Assembly (NCBI GenBank): GCA_003833135.1
Contig: QZLH01000377.1
Coordinates: 1-64,000, forward strand
Source: Oehlia diaphana
Taxonomy: Eukaryota > Glomeromycota > Glomeromycetes > Glomerales > Glomeraceae
Direction: 5' to 3'
Length of the DNA stretch: 64,000 nucleotides
Program-made: the position numbers and the translations under genes
Shown here: positions 24,933-37,749 of the stretch, in pieces
How the letters are laid out: each line of letters starts with the position of its first letter
Position numbering within the stretch: position 1 is the stretch's first letter
The notes under the pieces: model-generated
The model's database searches: none
The model's input: only the letters and a program-made list of their open reading frames with translations
Told to the model about the DNA's origin: nothing

Positions 24933-26298
24933 ATGGTTTCGTCAAAAATTAAAAATTGTTTTCCATTAGTAAAGTTACCAAACAGATATTATGATCCAAA
25001 ACTTTTAAAATCACGTAAATGGTCACCATGGAATTTCCCATCAAGAAGAAAACACATTTATATCGGAATTGCTTTGGATTGGGTTCTCATCATTATTTTA
25101 TATGCTTTGACAGATTGGTAATTTTTTATTATATTATTCGTAATTTTATTTTTTTTTAATCAAAAAATTATTTATTTTCATTATTATTTTAGGCTCTTTA
25201 AAAATCCTCAACCACCTATTGCTTACTTTTCAGTAAATGATAATTCGTTGAAAGGTCCAGTTGTAGAAGAAATTATTTCTTCAACATTAGCTACATTAAT
25301 AAATACAGTTTTACCTGGTGTTATTATGATTTTATTGGAATTGATTTTCTTTTATGATTTTTGGGATCTTTATCATATGATAATAGGTCATATCACGAGT
25401 ATTGGTAAAATCAAAACCATTTCTAACAAACTTTATTACTGCGCCATCCGTATGATCTTAATGACAATTTTTTTATTATTAGGATTAGGATTATTTATAA
25501 CTGCGCTTGGATGGGTAACTGTTGGAAGTAAGTTTTTAGTATCTTTTTTTATCTTTCAATCAAATTAAAGTATCGTGTCTATTTTAGGCCAGTTGGGACT
25601 TCGTCCGACATTCTTAACAAAGTGTCAACCAGATATGTCAAAAGTAGTAGCAATGAATATAACTCAAACTTACTTTACAAATGAAATTTGTACAAGTAAA
25701 TTAAGTAAAATAGAATATCAAGGGTGAGAATACATTTAAAAAATTATTTTTATTTATTTCTATTTATTTATTTTTAATAACAATTTTTATTAGATTTCCA
25801 AGTGGACATTCATCTACAGCATTTGCTGGCTGGGTATTTTTTGTATTATATATTAATGGAAAATCAAAACCATGGACAGGGGGAGCTCATTTATGGAAAA
25901 TTTTAGTACTTTTATTACCTTTATATTTTGCAACTTGGATATCTTTAACAAGAATAATGGATTACAGACATTTTCCATTTCAAATAATAGTAGGAGCCTT
26001 AATAGGAATTGGTACAGCATTAATTTCATATAGATTACATTTTGGTAATAATGATTGGTTTCTTGGAGCAGGAGATGGAACTGATAATATACCTGGTCAT
26101 TATAAATATTTAGAAGATTGGAATGCTATTGATGATCAAGATGAAGTTCCAAATGTTAGTGATAATAATAGAGATTTAGAAATGGGATTAAATGAAGTAG
26201 GTAATAGAAATAATACTCATGAAAGAATAATTAACAATGAAAGTAGTGAAGTGAATAATGGAAATACTGAAGAAGAAATGACTAATAGAAATAAATGA
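24933..26298 (+). CDS. PAP2-type lipid phosphate phosphatase (DPP1/LPP1-like)
   Basis: Four exons, 24933-25117, 25193-25527, 25588-25723 and 25794-26298, encode 386 aa. About six membrane helices are visible. The three-part phosphatidic acid phosphatase 2 signature appears as GLRPTFL (motif 1, RP of the KxxxxxxRP type), FPSGHSSTAFAGW (motif 2, PSGH) and SLTRIMDYRHFP (motif 3, with catalytic D-x-R-H). Family members dephosphorylate phosphatidic acid, diacylglycerol pyrophosphate or lysophosphatidate in vacuolar, Golgi or plasma membranes and so feed diacylglycerol into lipid metabolism. The C-terminal tail is hydrophilic and Asn/Glu-rich. Exact substrate is not decidable. It converges with the acylphosphatase gene 50 bp away. 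Confidence 0.9.
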
Positions 26299-26347
26299 GA
26301 GTAATAATCAATCTAAAGATAGATTATAAATAATGTAAAGATTATTA

Positions 26348-26865
26348 TTAATGTTTAATTTCAAATCCATGATATTCAACTTTTTCAATTTCTTCTTCTT
26401 GTAAAGTGGTTTTATCAATTCTGGATGAAGGTGATCCTTCATATTGTAACCATTTTTTACTATATAATAATTAAATTTAATATTAATCCCCTTTTATATA
26501 TATTTTTTTAAAAAAAAAATAGTAGTATGTTAATATTAATTATCTTACAAAATTTCGATTTTTTCTCTTTCACCTTGTGAGATTCCGCTTACTGTACCTC
26601 TTTCTAAAAATAACAATGAGTATTTCTTGTAAATATAATAAAGAAACGTATTATAGGATTATAACGAACCCGTATTTTTTACGTATCCAACAAGTTTTAA
26701 TTCATTCGCTTTGTCTTTTGTGTATTTTCGAAACCATACTTCTATTTAAAAAAGAAATTGATGAAAAGTCAATTTTAAAAAAAAGAACAAATGACAAAAT
26801 GGATGAATGGATTTACCTTGTACTTTACCGAATACTTCGTAATATAAACTAACAAATCTAGTCAT
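26348..26865 (-). CDS. Acylphosphatase
   Basis: Four small minus-strand exons, 26865-26817, 26741-26670, 26603-26549 and 26459-26348, encode 95 aa, the normal size for this enzyme, which hydrolyses carboxyl-phosphate bonds. Family landmarks are YYEVFGKVQ, then VWFRKYT with the substrate-binding Arg, LVGYVKNTERGTVSG with the catalytic Asn, and YEGSPSSRID. The glycine normally found in VQGV is replaced by Glu across the first splice junction (GAA). Either this is a real change in the anion-binding loop or the acceptor differs slightly; a shift of 3 nt would delete the residue instead. The second intron has a weak GTTCGT donor, but the joined frame fits the family. Confidence 0.85.
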
Positions 26866-27578
26866 CGCTAAAGAATTAAAGAAAAATTGAAGTTAGCCCG
26901 ATCACTAATATTCAATAGTGCTACAAAAAGAATTTATTTATTTAGATGCAAATTTCATATGGGAATTTGCACCAATTAATAAAAACTACTCCAACCAATT
27001 ATAGTTAAGTAAAATTTCGATCTGCGATAAATGCAGGAAGAGAAATTTGAATTTCTGCCTATGAAGAATAAACACAATTTATTTCTTTAAAAAGATTAAA
27101 TTATTATTACGACTTATTTACAAATATTGGGATTGATTTATACCATTTTTTAATCTCACAAGAAACTCGTATAAATGTTCTTCCGTTTAAACTTTTTTTG
27201 ATTTTCACGCTTATGATATACGAATATTGTGACACTCTATAATTATATAATTTATCATACAAAGGTAACCATAAGGCAAATACGTCATTACCGATCTTTG
27301 AACATAATTAATCTTAAATTTTTTAAATTGAATCAATATAAATAAATATTATATAATTCTCCTAATGATTATGTTATGCATGATGCATGATTTACACAAA
27401 AAAAAAAAAGTGATTTACATCGGCTTTTTCGAATGTCAATACACAATACCTAAATATATTGTATTCATTAGTATTTAAACCACCTATTTAAATAATAAAT
27501 TTTTATTATTTTCTCTCCCTATCATTTAGTTTTCCTTTTAATTTTCATTCTTTTTCCTACCACGAAAAAAATCCCTTC
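26866..27578. other. Divergent spacer, acylphosphatase and hydrolase
   Basis: About 0.7 kb of AT-rich sequence carrying both promoters. The part just before 27579 is pyrimidine-rich, as is common for fungal leaders. Nothing else is visible. Confidence 0.5.
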
Positions 27579-28665
27579 ATGGCACTTCCATCGGTTCAAA
27601 GAGTTTTTCTTGAATCAATAGCATCATCATCAGACCCAGAAGGACGTTTTATTGAAGTCAATGGAATTCAAACATATTATAAAAAAGTAATCCCACAAAG
27701 TCATAAACAATCATTACAAAATCTACAATTTATTCCGAATGAACCAAATAAACCCGTAATTCTTTTACTTCATCATATTCTTGGAAATCTATATACTTGG
27801 AGACACCATATGCAACCTTTAGCTGATGCTACGGGATGTCATGTTATAGCTTATGATAGACCAACTTTTGGTTTTACTGAGAGACCCACTAAATGGGAAG
27901 AAGGACAAAATCCTTATACTCAAGAAGCATCTGTAGATTTTGTGGTACAACTTGTGGCTAATTTGGGCTATAAAAATAGGAAAATCGTATTCGTTGGAGT
28001 ATCTGGTGGTGGCGGAATAATTTGTGCCATCGCCATAAAATATCCAGATTTAGTCCATTCTTTAATTTTAATAGCTCCTTCCATAAGACCCGAAGACCAA
28101 GGTAAAAATATTAAATATAATATATATGTGTAAAATTTTTTTTATTTAAAAAAAGAAGAAATTGAAATCTTATTTTCTTTCTTTCTTAGGCCCACCGCCA
28201 ATCGGTCGACATATATTAGGTTCAGCTCCGGGGCGACTTTTCATAAAAATTGCATTATATCAATACCTACCACTCACATTATTATATCACAATACAAACT
28301 CAATTCCTGATTGGGAAACTGTAGTAAAACCAACTTATCGAGTTCCATTAACTTTGCCAAATTTTTATGAATCATTTTCATGGTTAATGAAGTATTTTGT
28401 ACCATTAAATATACTTCCTAACAAAGATAGATTAACACAAAAACCAATATTATATATATCAGGTGATAATGATAGATATTTACATGTTGATAAACACAAG
28501 GAGATATTTGATGAAATTGCTTCAACTCCGACTTCTTCAACTTCTCATCCAAATTTTAAAATGGAATTCAAAGTAATAAATGAATGTGGTCATTTACCTC
28601 AAGAAGAAAAACCTCAAGAAGTTTTAAATTCTATTATTGACTTTTTGTTTTCATTGCAAATTTAA
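27579..28665 (+). CDS. Alpha/beta hydrolase fold protein
   Basis: Two exons, 27579-28101 and 28190-28665, encode 332 aa. The fold is shown by VILLLHHILGNLYTWR (HG-type oxyanion loop, here HH), the nucleophile elbow VFVGVSGGGG (Ser in G-x-S-x-G), ISGDNDRYL with the likely acid Asp, and ECGHLPQEEKP with the catalytic His. This arrangement is typical of serine hydrolases acting on esters or epoxides; the substrate cannot be told. There is no signal peptide, so a cytosolic or organellar role is likely. The intron is an ordinary 88-nt GT-AG. Confidence 0.88.
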
Positions 28666-29600
28666 TTATTCTTGCTATTAATTTCAGATGTTTTTAAATT
28701 AATTTTTTTATTTGTTTGGAGGTTGATTTTTTTTTATTAATATTTTTAAGTTTTTAATGTATTTATACGAAAAATTTTAATTATTAAAAATGTCACTACA
28801 TGACATTTTTATACGTATGATATGTAATAATAAATATTTCATGCCGGTCAACGACGGTTAAAAAATTGTTGCAAGTTTATGTTACGAAGTAAACTTAATT
28901 AAAGTAATTAAAGTCAGATCACATGAATATCGCGTCCACAATACATAAATACACCAGCTACGCGTTTTTGTTTTCTCCGAAGGGTGGGATGATCATTTGA
29001 TGAGCATTTTTAACCTCTGTACTTGTGTTTTCTGTTATGACAGTTTGCACGCCTTTCTTCCTTTCTTGAAATAAAATTAAAAAATATTTTTGACGCGTTT
29101 TTTTTTATTACGCGTATTGAGTTATTTCACATTCCTCTAAAAAAGAATTTTGTGATAAATGGAATATTATACATTTAGTAGGTACAATATATATTTTATT
29201 CAAATAATTCATAATATTGCTTAAATTTTTTGTCAATAAAATTATTCTAGTTTAAATATTATCTTTAATTAATTGAATTAATTAATATTATTATATCATA
29301 CTGTATATTGTATTTTACTATTAATATAACATTAAATGTATATACGTAAATTTTACTACTAAATATAATATATAAATATACAAACTATACAATATGTATG
29401 CTAATTTATGATAAGAAGAAAGAGTTTGATATAATATACAAACTATACGATATAAAATGTATGCTAATTTTATGATAAGAAGAAAGAGGTTGTTTATATA
29501 TCTATTAATTCAAACTTAATATACACAGTATATCAGAACATATTAAATTAAATTAAAAATTTTCTCTCTTTTTACTCATTCTCCTTTTCATATTCTTCTT
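28666..29600. other. Convergent spacer, hydrolase to MYND gene
   Basis: AT-rich. Around 29330-29490 a diverged direct repeat of about 80 bp (TATACAAACTATAC ... ATGTATGCTAATTTTATGATAAGAAGAAAGAG) occurs twice. No gene is visible. Confidence 0.5.
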
Positions 29601-31408
29601 TTAATCCTTTTTATTTTCGGATTTCTTACTAAAACTACAAGAAATTTTGTGAGTTTTCCAATCTCCCTTTTGACAACTCTTACCACAATATCTTGCATTC
29701 TTACAAGGACATTGCATTGTGGTGGATATTTGTCCACAATAATCACATTTATTACCAATAACTTGATTTTCTCCTTCACCACCCCTTGAAGCATTTGTTT
29801 TTGATTTATTATTTACATATCCTTTATATCCTTTCAGATTCTCAGGATCTAGTGTCATTATACGTGCATTATTAATAGGGGACACTTCTAATCTAGCTGT
29901 CTTTGATAACCCTTCCTGAGGAAGATCTCTAGTTAGATCTTGCACCTACAAAAAATTTGAATATTTAAATTTTTTTTAACAAAATAAGTAAAAATAAAAA
30001 ATAATTACCGGTTTTTTGACATTTTCAATCTCTGCGATTTGTACCCATATTCCTTGTTCTTCTAATTCTTCATTAAATTCATTTGCCTCCCTAGCAGCTT
30101 CTCGGAATAAACATATATCAAATTTATTTGGATGCATATCACTATCAGATCCAAATACAATACATGTTGCAGCTTTATATAAAGAACGAGCTGCCATTGG
30201 TCGGTTTGTTTCTCGATATTCTTTACCAACTTTTAAAAACAATTGTTTCGCTTGTTTGAATTTTCTTAAATCTAACATAACAGTAGCAAGATTGAATTGA
30301 TATCTAAAAAGAATCAAATAATAATAATTTATTAAGTTAATTCAAAAAAAATATATATATATATATTTATTTGTACTTACTTTGGATAATAAAGTTGATA
30401 GAATGGAAAAGTAAAGTGAAAAGGAATGTTGGGAGTTGACGAATCATCATCTTCAAGCGGTATATCTATAGGAAATGTTGGATTATTTTTACTACATTCT
30501 AAAATATCTATAGCCCATTGAACGATATTACGAATAGATTCTGTATTTGTATTTGGAGATTGCACAAGAGTTTGAGCAAATCTAAAATAATATAAGGACA
30601 ACATTTCTAAACTTAATAAAAAAGCCCATTTTGGAGATGTTATGATCTTTGAATAAATTCTTGTTCTTGCATCTGATGTCAAAACAGTTTCTGCTGTCAT
30701 TGAAGAATTATAACGTAAAGGTTTTATTTCCATCACTGAAGAAATTGGGATTCCATTTAAAGCTTGAATGGCGAAACCTTCAATAAAATCCAATAAATAT
30801 AAACCCAATAATTTTCTCATACATGCGATATAAATTATACATCTTGTAAATAAGACAGTTTGAGCTTGATCTGGTACAAATTTTAACCAAACAAATGAGG
30901 ACATTATTCCTTGTTGAAAAGAATCCAATGCTTTATCAATATCATTATGATCTTCACTTTGTAATTGATTTCTTAAAGATCTCATCATTGTAGTAAATTT
31001 TTTTTCAGAATATACTCCAAGAAAAGAACCTGAAGTTGTAACAGTTTTAACTATATTCCTAACTTCTGTTACAAAATCTTTTTGTCTAAATAATTCATGT
31101 AGTATATCCCTTGCTGCTGATATATAAGACCCAGCTTCATTTATTGCAAGAGCGTTAAAAAAATATGTAAGCGCTTCAGTGTAAGCCTCTCTGTCTTTTT
31201 GAGTTGTTATTATTCTTTTACCTCTATGTTGTGAATTTCTATGGTAAACTCTTAAACCTTCTAGCCAAAGTTCACCACCTTGATAAACACACCATTCTGC
31301 AGAACCATATTCTGGTCTATAACCATGTCTAGAAACACGTTTATATATTCTTAAAAATGGTTGAACCAAACGAATTGGTTTTTGGTGTGTAGCACGATAT
31401 TTATTCAT
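29601..31408 (-). CDS. MYND zinc-finger protein
   Basis: Three minus-strand exons, 31408-30381, 30303-30009 and 29945-29601, encode 555 aa. The C-terminal 40 residues form a MYND zinc finger: CDYCGQ, CPCKNARYC, CQKGDW and HKISC give the expected C-x2-C, C-x-C, C-x3-C and H-x3-C ligands. The preceding part is helical, with stretches such as FALAT/QAKQLFLKVGKEYRE that look like tetratricopeptide-type helices. MYND fingers bind proline-rich partners; no SET domain is present, so it is not a SMYD methyltransferase. Function beyond protein binding is not inferable. Confidence 0.85.
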
Positions 31409-31948
31409 AACGTAAAAGTTGTTTTATTTTTTAAATCGCAAAGTGAAAAAGTAATTTTTTAAGAGTAAATGATACTTAATTTTAAGTCAATACGCGAAGT
31501 TCCAATCGGAAAAATAATTTTTTAAATAACCAAGTATAATGCTGCTGTATTATGGTAAAAAAAATGTGAACAGAAAATCTTCAAATCATGTGAATTTTGA
31601 ACAACATTAAATTTATTTATACATATGGATTTTTGTGAATTTGTGAATTTTTAATAATAATACTTAATACTTTTTTCATTATTATTCGTTTTACATTTGT
31701 GAATTAATTGCAATTATATTTGGTAATCATTCTCTTTGTTGTCCTTTCATTTTGACATAAAAAATATTTTTTTTTTTAAAAAAAAAAAAAGAATTGGTTA
31801 AAAATTTCTTTTCTTTTATTTAAAAACCAGAGCACAAAATAATTTATAATTCTGACATAAAAAAAAAAGCTAATTATATATATATATATAATAAGTATTG
31901 TGTAAAAAACTCCTGCTTATTAAATTATTTATATAAATTATGTCAAAT
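31409..31948. other. AT-rich spacer
   Basis: Contains the MYND gene promoter and the 3' flank of the next gene, plus a short AT dinucleotide run near 31875-31890. No gene seen. Confidence 0.5.
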
Positions 31949-32386
31949 TCAAGGTATAGTTTGATAAGTAATTGTATATTCAGCATTATATCTTTTACGG
32001 TCAGAGAAGAAGCTAAATAATAAATAATAAATAATTAATAATTATATTTTTGTAATTAGAAATAGATAATTAAATTTAAATTACTTACTAATAAAAAATC
32101 AATCCAAAGATTGGGAAAAAGAAGATAAGTAAAGTCCAGAGAAGTTTTCCTGCTGCAGTGCGTTCACTTTTGAAAACTTCATAGATGGCAAAAATATCGA
32201 GAATGAACTAAAAAAAACAAAAATAAAAAATAACAAAAATAAAAAAATAAATGATCGAATATAAATAAAAATATATTTTATTATTATTATAAATATAAAT
32301 ATTTATTTTTATTATTATTAATAATATAAATTACATACGATGAGGAAACCAAAAAATCCTCCACTGTAATGAAGTAAGTTTGCCAT
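31949..32386 (-). CDS. Small two-TM protein with a PLDc_N-type domain
   Basis: Three exons, 32386-32339, 32207-32089 and 32012-31949, encode 76 aa. The core ILDIFAIYEVFKSERTAAGK followed by LLWTLLIFFFPIFGLIFYYF matches the short domain found at the N-terminus of cardiolipin synthases and phospholipase D-type nucleases (PLDc_N), which also occurs alone in small bacterial and fungal proteins. Two hydrophobic helices flank the basic/acidic turn. No catalytic domain follows, so it is a stand-alone membrane protein of unknown role. Confidence 0.75.
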
Positions 32387-33046
32387 TATTATTGAAACTG
32401 AAATATTATTTTCTTATCGTTTAAAAAAAAATGGTCGTAAAGAAAACAAAAGTACAGTTACCGGTTAAGGTCCGCTTAAAAAAGCCTGCTCTTATATAAT
32501 TAGTAAATTATGTAACAGCCGGGTAACGTTAGTGATGTGATAGATAATCAACGATCGGGTTAACGGCTTATCAGTTATTGAATGTAATAATACTGAATAC
32601 TATAGTGAGACATGGGCGTTTTTTTTTTACGCCTTTGTTTTTATTATCACGTGGTAATTTCGATTAATCGAAATAATGTTAAGCAAAAGTTTAACCGAGG
32701 TACAAACTTTTAACTTTATCGATAGGATAACAAAAAGAAAAGTCGAGAACAAGCCAAATCGATAAAATGAAAAATTAAAATTAAAAATATCTACAAATGA
32801 TCAAATGATCTCGCATGAAAACTAAACCGCCAAAAAAAAAAAAAAAAAAAAATTATCGAAAATTTGGAAAAAATTCTAAAAAAATTTGATTTGACTGTTG
32901 TTTCGAACTAAATATGAAAGAAATAATTTTATACTATACATTAATAAACCAGATAAATACGGAAGTATATTAAATACTTACTAATAAGTAATAAGTAATA
33001 CACGCGTTTGGTTAAAGGATCACATGATAAATGATTTATGATTCAA
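32387..33046. other. Spacer
   Basis: 660 bases with a long poly-A run near 32830-32850. It holds the promoter of the small membrane protein and the end of the WBP2-like gene. Nothing else supported. Confidence 0.5.
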
Positions 33047-33460
33047 CTAGGCTCTTACTAACATTGAATAATAATCTTCAAAAATTTTTTTATCCCCCAA
33101 ATTTTTACTTTTATAACGAAGCGAAATTATCAAAACTTCACCTCCTATATTAATCCTCACGGAAAAAGCTTTTTTCTTCTTAAAACGAGGAGGGGGAGAT
33201 TTTATAGATGAATAAACATCTTTTAACATTACATGAAACGTTTCAAAATTATGTAAAGGTTCTTGTGCAATGAACATAAGTCGTTTATCCGTAAGATATA
33301 TTTTACCAGTCGCCGAATACTCTTTTATTGTGGTTCCTTCAATAACCACTTTAAACTTTACTGGTTGATGACGATGAAAATAGGATTCACCTGCCAATGG
33401 AACAGGTATTTTGGTATTTTCATGAAATTTTGTTTCGAGAGAATTTATATAAGTACTCAT
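33047..33460 (-). CDS. WBP2-like GRAM-domain protein
   Basis: A single-exon gene of 137 aa. The order of segments, with FHRHQPVKFKVVIEG, then GKIYLTDKRLMFIAQEP, FETFHVMLKDVYS and a final strand-rich part, matches the GRAM domain of WW-domain-binding protein 2 and its fungal relatives, where TGxxYLTxxRLxF is the hallmark. Unlike animal WBP2 there is no PPxY-rich tail. A role in membrane or protein binding is likely; nothing more specific can be claimed. Confidence 0.75.
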   Translation of the reverse strand: MSTYINSLETKFHENTKIPVPLAGESYFHRHQPVKFKVVIEGTTIKEYSATGKIYLTDKRLMFIAQEPLHNFETFHVMLKDVYSSIKSPPPRFKKKKAFSVRINIGGEVLIISLRYKSKNLGDKKIFEDYYSMLVRA

Positions 33461-34835
33461 ATTTACATGTAAAATTACAATAAATAATTATAAAGAAATT
33501 ATTTGTGAGAGAAGAGAAAGAGAGAGAGAAAAAAAAAAAAAGATTTAAAATGAAAAAGATTTATACAATTGTAAATAAAATGTTCAATTCATTTCCATTT
33601 ATATCTTTTCTATGTTATGCTAGATAAATCTAAAATCTAAAAAATTTAATATAAATCATAGGAACGTGGGTACATATTTTTATTCGTATTACTAAAAAGT
33701 TTTCATTCGAGTGTAGTAAAAAAAAAGTAAAAGTATATATCATCCATTTTACGAAAATGGTTGATTACGCGTTTTGTTTTCATTTCCATAATCTACAATC
33801 ATTTACAATTACGAATCATTATAATTGAACATACAACCTTTATTTATTGACTAATTTGATCATTTTAATGATCGTTTATTACTTTATTTACAATACGAGG
33901 TATAAAATCGGTCTCTGTTTTCTTTATATAGAATTTTAGAATTCTAGAAAAAACATAGCAAATCTGTTCTTTAATAGACAGTGTAACAAGTACTGCAAAA
34001 AGTTTGCCTAACGTGTTCTGTATCACCTTACTTTCCTGAACCCGTATGTATACAGTAACACGAAAAGAGTCCAGCTGAATTCTTTGCAATGTTAGTTATG
34101 GCGTAGCCAAGTATAGAGATCTGATGTATAACGCTAGATACAACTTCAGAGGTTTGGTTTGACCTGTTTGATCCCTGCATTACTTATAAATTAGAATTTT
34201 AGTACTTTAATATCAGGTCATAATGAGATACTACAAAGTACCTAAATGAATCCGTGCAAGGATTTATATAATATAAAAGGGAACGTTAACATTGGTTCAT
34301 TTCATCATGTGATTTGAAAATTGATACATCATTGAATTTGTACTTCTGGTACTAATGTGTTCTGATTGGTATAAATATGGCACTAATCAAAATCAACAAA
34401 TAAATTTTGGTTGCAAATAAGGATTTTTTTTTTGATTCATAACTAATTTTAGGATTAGAGATGTCGGGTATTATTTTTTAAGCCGCAGTGACAAGTTTTG
34501 AAATATATTAAAATTTTAAATTTTCCAAAATCTGTCCAAAACTTGTACGAGACTTGACCAAAATTATTCAATTGATTCTTAAAAGCTATAATGGAATGGA
34601 CCGAAAATATATTCCGATTGTTGATCGAGGAATTGGCTTTGCTTAATGGCTTAGCAAGCTTACCTGTAACGATCATTTTATAAAATAGTTACACTTGTAT
34701 GGTAATTATTGATTGACAATAACCTTTATCTGTCAAATCATCTTTTTGCATTAAAATTATCTTGTCCCATCTAAAAAAAAAAAAATTTAAATTTTTTTTT
34801 TCTCTCTCTCTCTTTTTTCAAATAAAAAAAAAAGA
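33461..34835. other. Spacer upstream of HIS1
   Basis: About 1.4 kb. It begins with a GA-rich leader of the WBP2-like gene (33512-33535) and ends with a poly-A/poly-T/CT-rich leader just before HIS1 (34772-34818), part of which recurs at 19917-19990. No further gene is visible. Confidence 0.5.
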
Positions 34836-35964
34836 ATGGATATAATAAGTCAACTTCCGGATCGTTTATTATTCGCAATACCAAAAAAAGGACGACTTCA
34901 TGAACAGTGTATATCTTTACTTAAAGGAGCTGATATAAATTTTCATCGTCATAATAGGTTAGATATCGCCTTAGTAAAAAATTTACCCATCGCACTTATA
35001 TTCCTTCCAGCGGCTGATATCGCAAAATTTGTTGGAGATGGAAATGTTGATCTGGGTATAACAGGTCAAGATATGGTAGAAGAATGTGAAGTTAGTAATA
35101 AAATTGATGAAATTATGGAATTAGGTTTTGGTCATTGTAAATTACAAGTACAAGTACCTATTAAAAGTGGTATAAATAAAGTTGAAGAATTAGTTGGTAA
35201 AAAAGTTGTAACTAGTTTTGATGTTTTATCTTCAAAATATTTTTCTCAATTAGATAAAGATAATTTAACTGATAAAGAAAAAGCTGAAGGTAAAAAAACT
35301 AAAATTGAATATGTTAGTGGTAGCGTTGAAGCTGCTTGCGCTCTTGGATTGGCTGATGGTATCGGTAAGTTGATTTGAAAAAATATAAATTAAAAAGTAT
35401 AGTATCATTATAAAAGAAATTTTTATAATTTTATTAATTTTATTAAAAAAAAAAAAATATATTTTTTTAAATTTTTAATTTAATTATTTAGTCGATTTAG
35501 TTGGTAAGTGTTGATTAGTTATTTAAAAACTTTTTTCTCTACATATTTAAATTAATAAATTAACATTCTTTCTCTTACTCCTACTCATAGAAACCGGAGA
35601 AACAATGAAAGTAGCAGGTTTACATGCAATTTCAACAATACTTGAAACACAAGCCATTTTAATTCGAAACAAAAACCCTGCCAATCCATATTTAGTTTCT
35701 AAAATAACTTCTCGACTTAAGGGTGTAATAGCAGCAAAAAAATATGTTTTATTAAATTATAATATTATAAGAGATAATCTTAGAGAAGCAACAAAAATTA
35801 CACCAGGTCGTCAAGCTCCTACGATTAGTCCTTTAGATGATGGTAATTGGGTTGAAGTTCAAAGTATGGTAGTAAAAGAAGAAGTAGCTGAAATTATGGA
35901 TAAATTGGAAGAAATTGGTGCAAGAGATATTATGTTGTTTAAGATTGATAATTGTAGAGTTTAA
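34836..35964 (+). CDS. HIS1: ATP phosphoribosyltransferase
   Basis: Three exons, 34836-35364, 35492-35503 and 35591-35964, encode 304 aa (yeast 297). The middle exon is only 12 nt. It catalyses the first step of histidine synthesis, joining ATP and PRPP. Visible landmarks: FAIPKKGRLHEQCISLLKGA at the start, DVDLGITGQD-like GNVDLGITGQDMV, and the PRPP-binding loop IVDLVETGETMKVAG, which is only complete when the micro-exon is included. The C-terminal regulatory domain (long-form HisG, histidine feedback) is present and ends RDIMLFKIDNCRV. The leader is A- and CT-rich. Confidence 0.96.
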
Positions 35965-36132
35965 AAAAAATTATTTAATTTTTGATTTTCTTTTTTTGCT
36001 ATATTTTTCTGTATTCAAGTTCAGAATGGTTTTAATGTTAGAGAAGGTGATGCTCTTAAAAAGTGTATATATATATATATATAATAATAAATTCCAGTTT
36101 CTATAAATATTTAATTTAATTCAATCTTTATC

Positions 36133-37749
36133 TTAAAGTTTTCCTTTCGGTGATAAATCACCACATTCATCCATAATTTCTAATCCACGAATCATCGTGG
36201 GTTTAAACATTTTTGCGTAAGCTTTAGCTTGAGCGGAACTAGCTTGATTCCTAGCAATTCTAGCTGCAATGCCTTGAGTGATAACTGCCAACTTTATATT
36301 ATAAATTTCAATTAATCAGATTGAATAATAAATGAAAAATTTATATAATTGAACTTACCCTAAAAAATGAAAATACAACACAAAATTCAAATTTATGTAT
36401 AGGATAATCTCTTTTCGACTTTTCACAATATAATTTAATTAATTCATTAGCCGAAGGAATTGGTAAATCAGGAATATCTAATAAACCTATCATTTTTTCC
36501 GAATCATTTTCTTTTGTATAAAAATTCATTAATAAATTTGCTAAATCTGATAAAGGATGTCCAATTGTTGATAATTCCCAATCTAAAACTCCAATAACTT
36601 TTGGTTCTGTTGGATGGAATATCAGATTATCTAACTAATAATAAAAAAAAAAAAAAAATTATTATTAATTATATGTGTGTGTATATATGTATGTTTATTA
36701 TTATTATTATATAATTTTATGATTTTTACCTTAAAATCTCCATGTACAATGGTAGTTTCATCATCAACTTCATTCTTTTTAAACCATCTAATCATATCAT
36801 CAAGTCTAGGTAATGGACCAACTTCACTACCATTTTCATCTTTAATATTAGCTTGAATCGTTGATACTTTAACTAAAGAACGAAACTGACGTGAATAAAA
36901 TCCCGAAGATTTTCCATAATTCTCTAATCCAATTGCTTTATAATCAACCGAATGAAGTTTAGCTAATGTATCAATAGCTGAATACCAGCTAAAAAAAAAA
37001 AATTCGAGTTAAAGAAAAATTATGATCTTAAATAAAATAAAATAAAATAAAAATACCATTTATATCGATCTTCTTGAGAAAGTGATAATAATCGAACATC
37101 TTCAAAAATTCTTCCTTCTAAAAATTCCATCACCTAAGGAAATAAAAAAAAAAAATCTTTAATTAAATAATTATATATAAAAGAAAAACAATATGTTAAA
37201 AGGAATGATTACATAGAAAGGAGTTCCTAATATTGAATTATCTTCACATAAAAGATAAACTTTGGGTACAGGAACGTTGGTATTTTTGCCTAATGCATCC
37301 AATACACGAAATTCTCGTTCAACAGCGTGAGCAGTACTTGAAAGTAATGAACCTGGTGGTTTTTTTCGAAGTACATATCGTGTCTTACTGATATAAATTA
37401 AGGTAATTAATTAGAGCAATTAAGTAATTTAGAGTAATTAAAGTATTTTCAGAATAATTAAAGTAATTAAGAATCATTTAGTTATTAAATTTCATCTTAC
37501 TTTGCATCAATCAAGAGATAAGTTGGATTACTTTGTCCAAATTTAAATTGGCGAACTATTAAAGGAGGTTTGAAATTTGAAATTTTTGTTAACAAATATT
37601 TCTCAAGGGTTGAAACATTTATTTGCGATCTATAAAATTGTAATGAATATAGATATATATTAAAAAAAAAACAGTTCTAACAAAGCTCTCAAAAAAATGA
37701 AGTTTATTCACCGAACTTCGGTCGTGCCTTGAGCGTTCGTCATTTTCAT
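36133..37749 (-). CDS. APH-fold kinase-like protein (ACAD10/ACAD11 N-terminal type)
   Basis: Seven minus-strand exons, 37749-37712, 37629-37501, 37387-37213, 37133-37057, 36988-36730, 36634-36359 and 36291-36133, encode 370 aa. The aminoglycoside phosphotransferase/choline-kinase fold is shown by the glycine/lysine start [13 protein letters not shown], the catalytic loop [15 protein letters not shown] and the metal-binding [19 protein letters not shown]. It continues [20 protein letters not shown], characteristic of the kinase part of ACAD10/11-like proteins, which in animals phosphorylates 4-hydroxy fatty acids ahead of beta-oxidation. No acyl-CoA dehydrogenase domain is fused here. Two possible starts, 37749 and 37743, differ by two residues. 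Confidence 0.88.
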
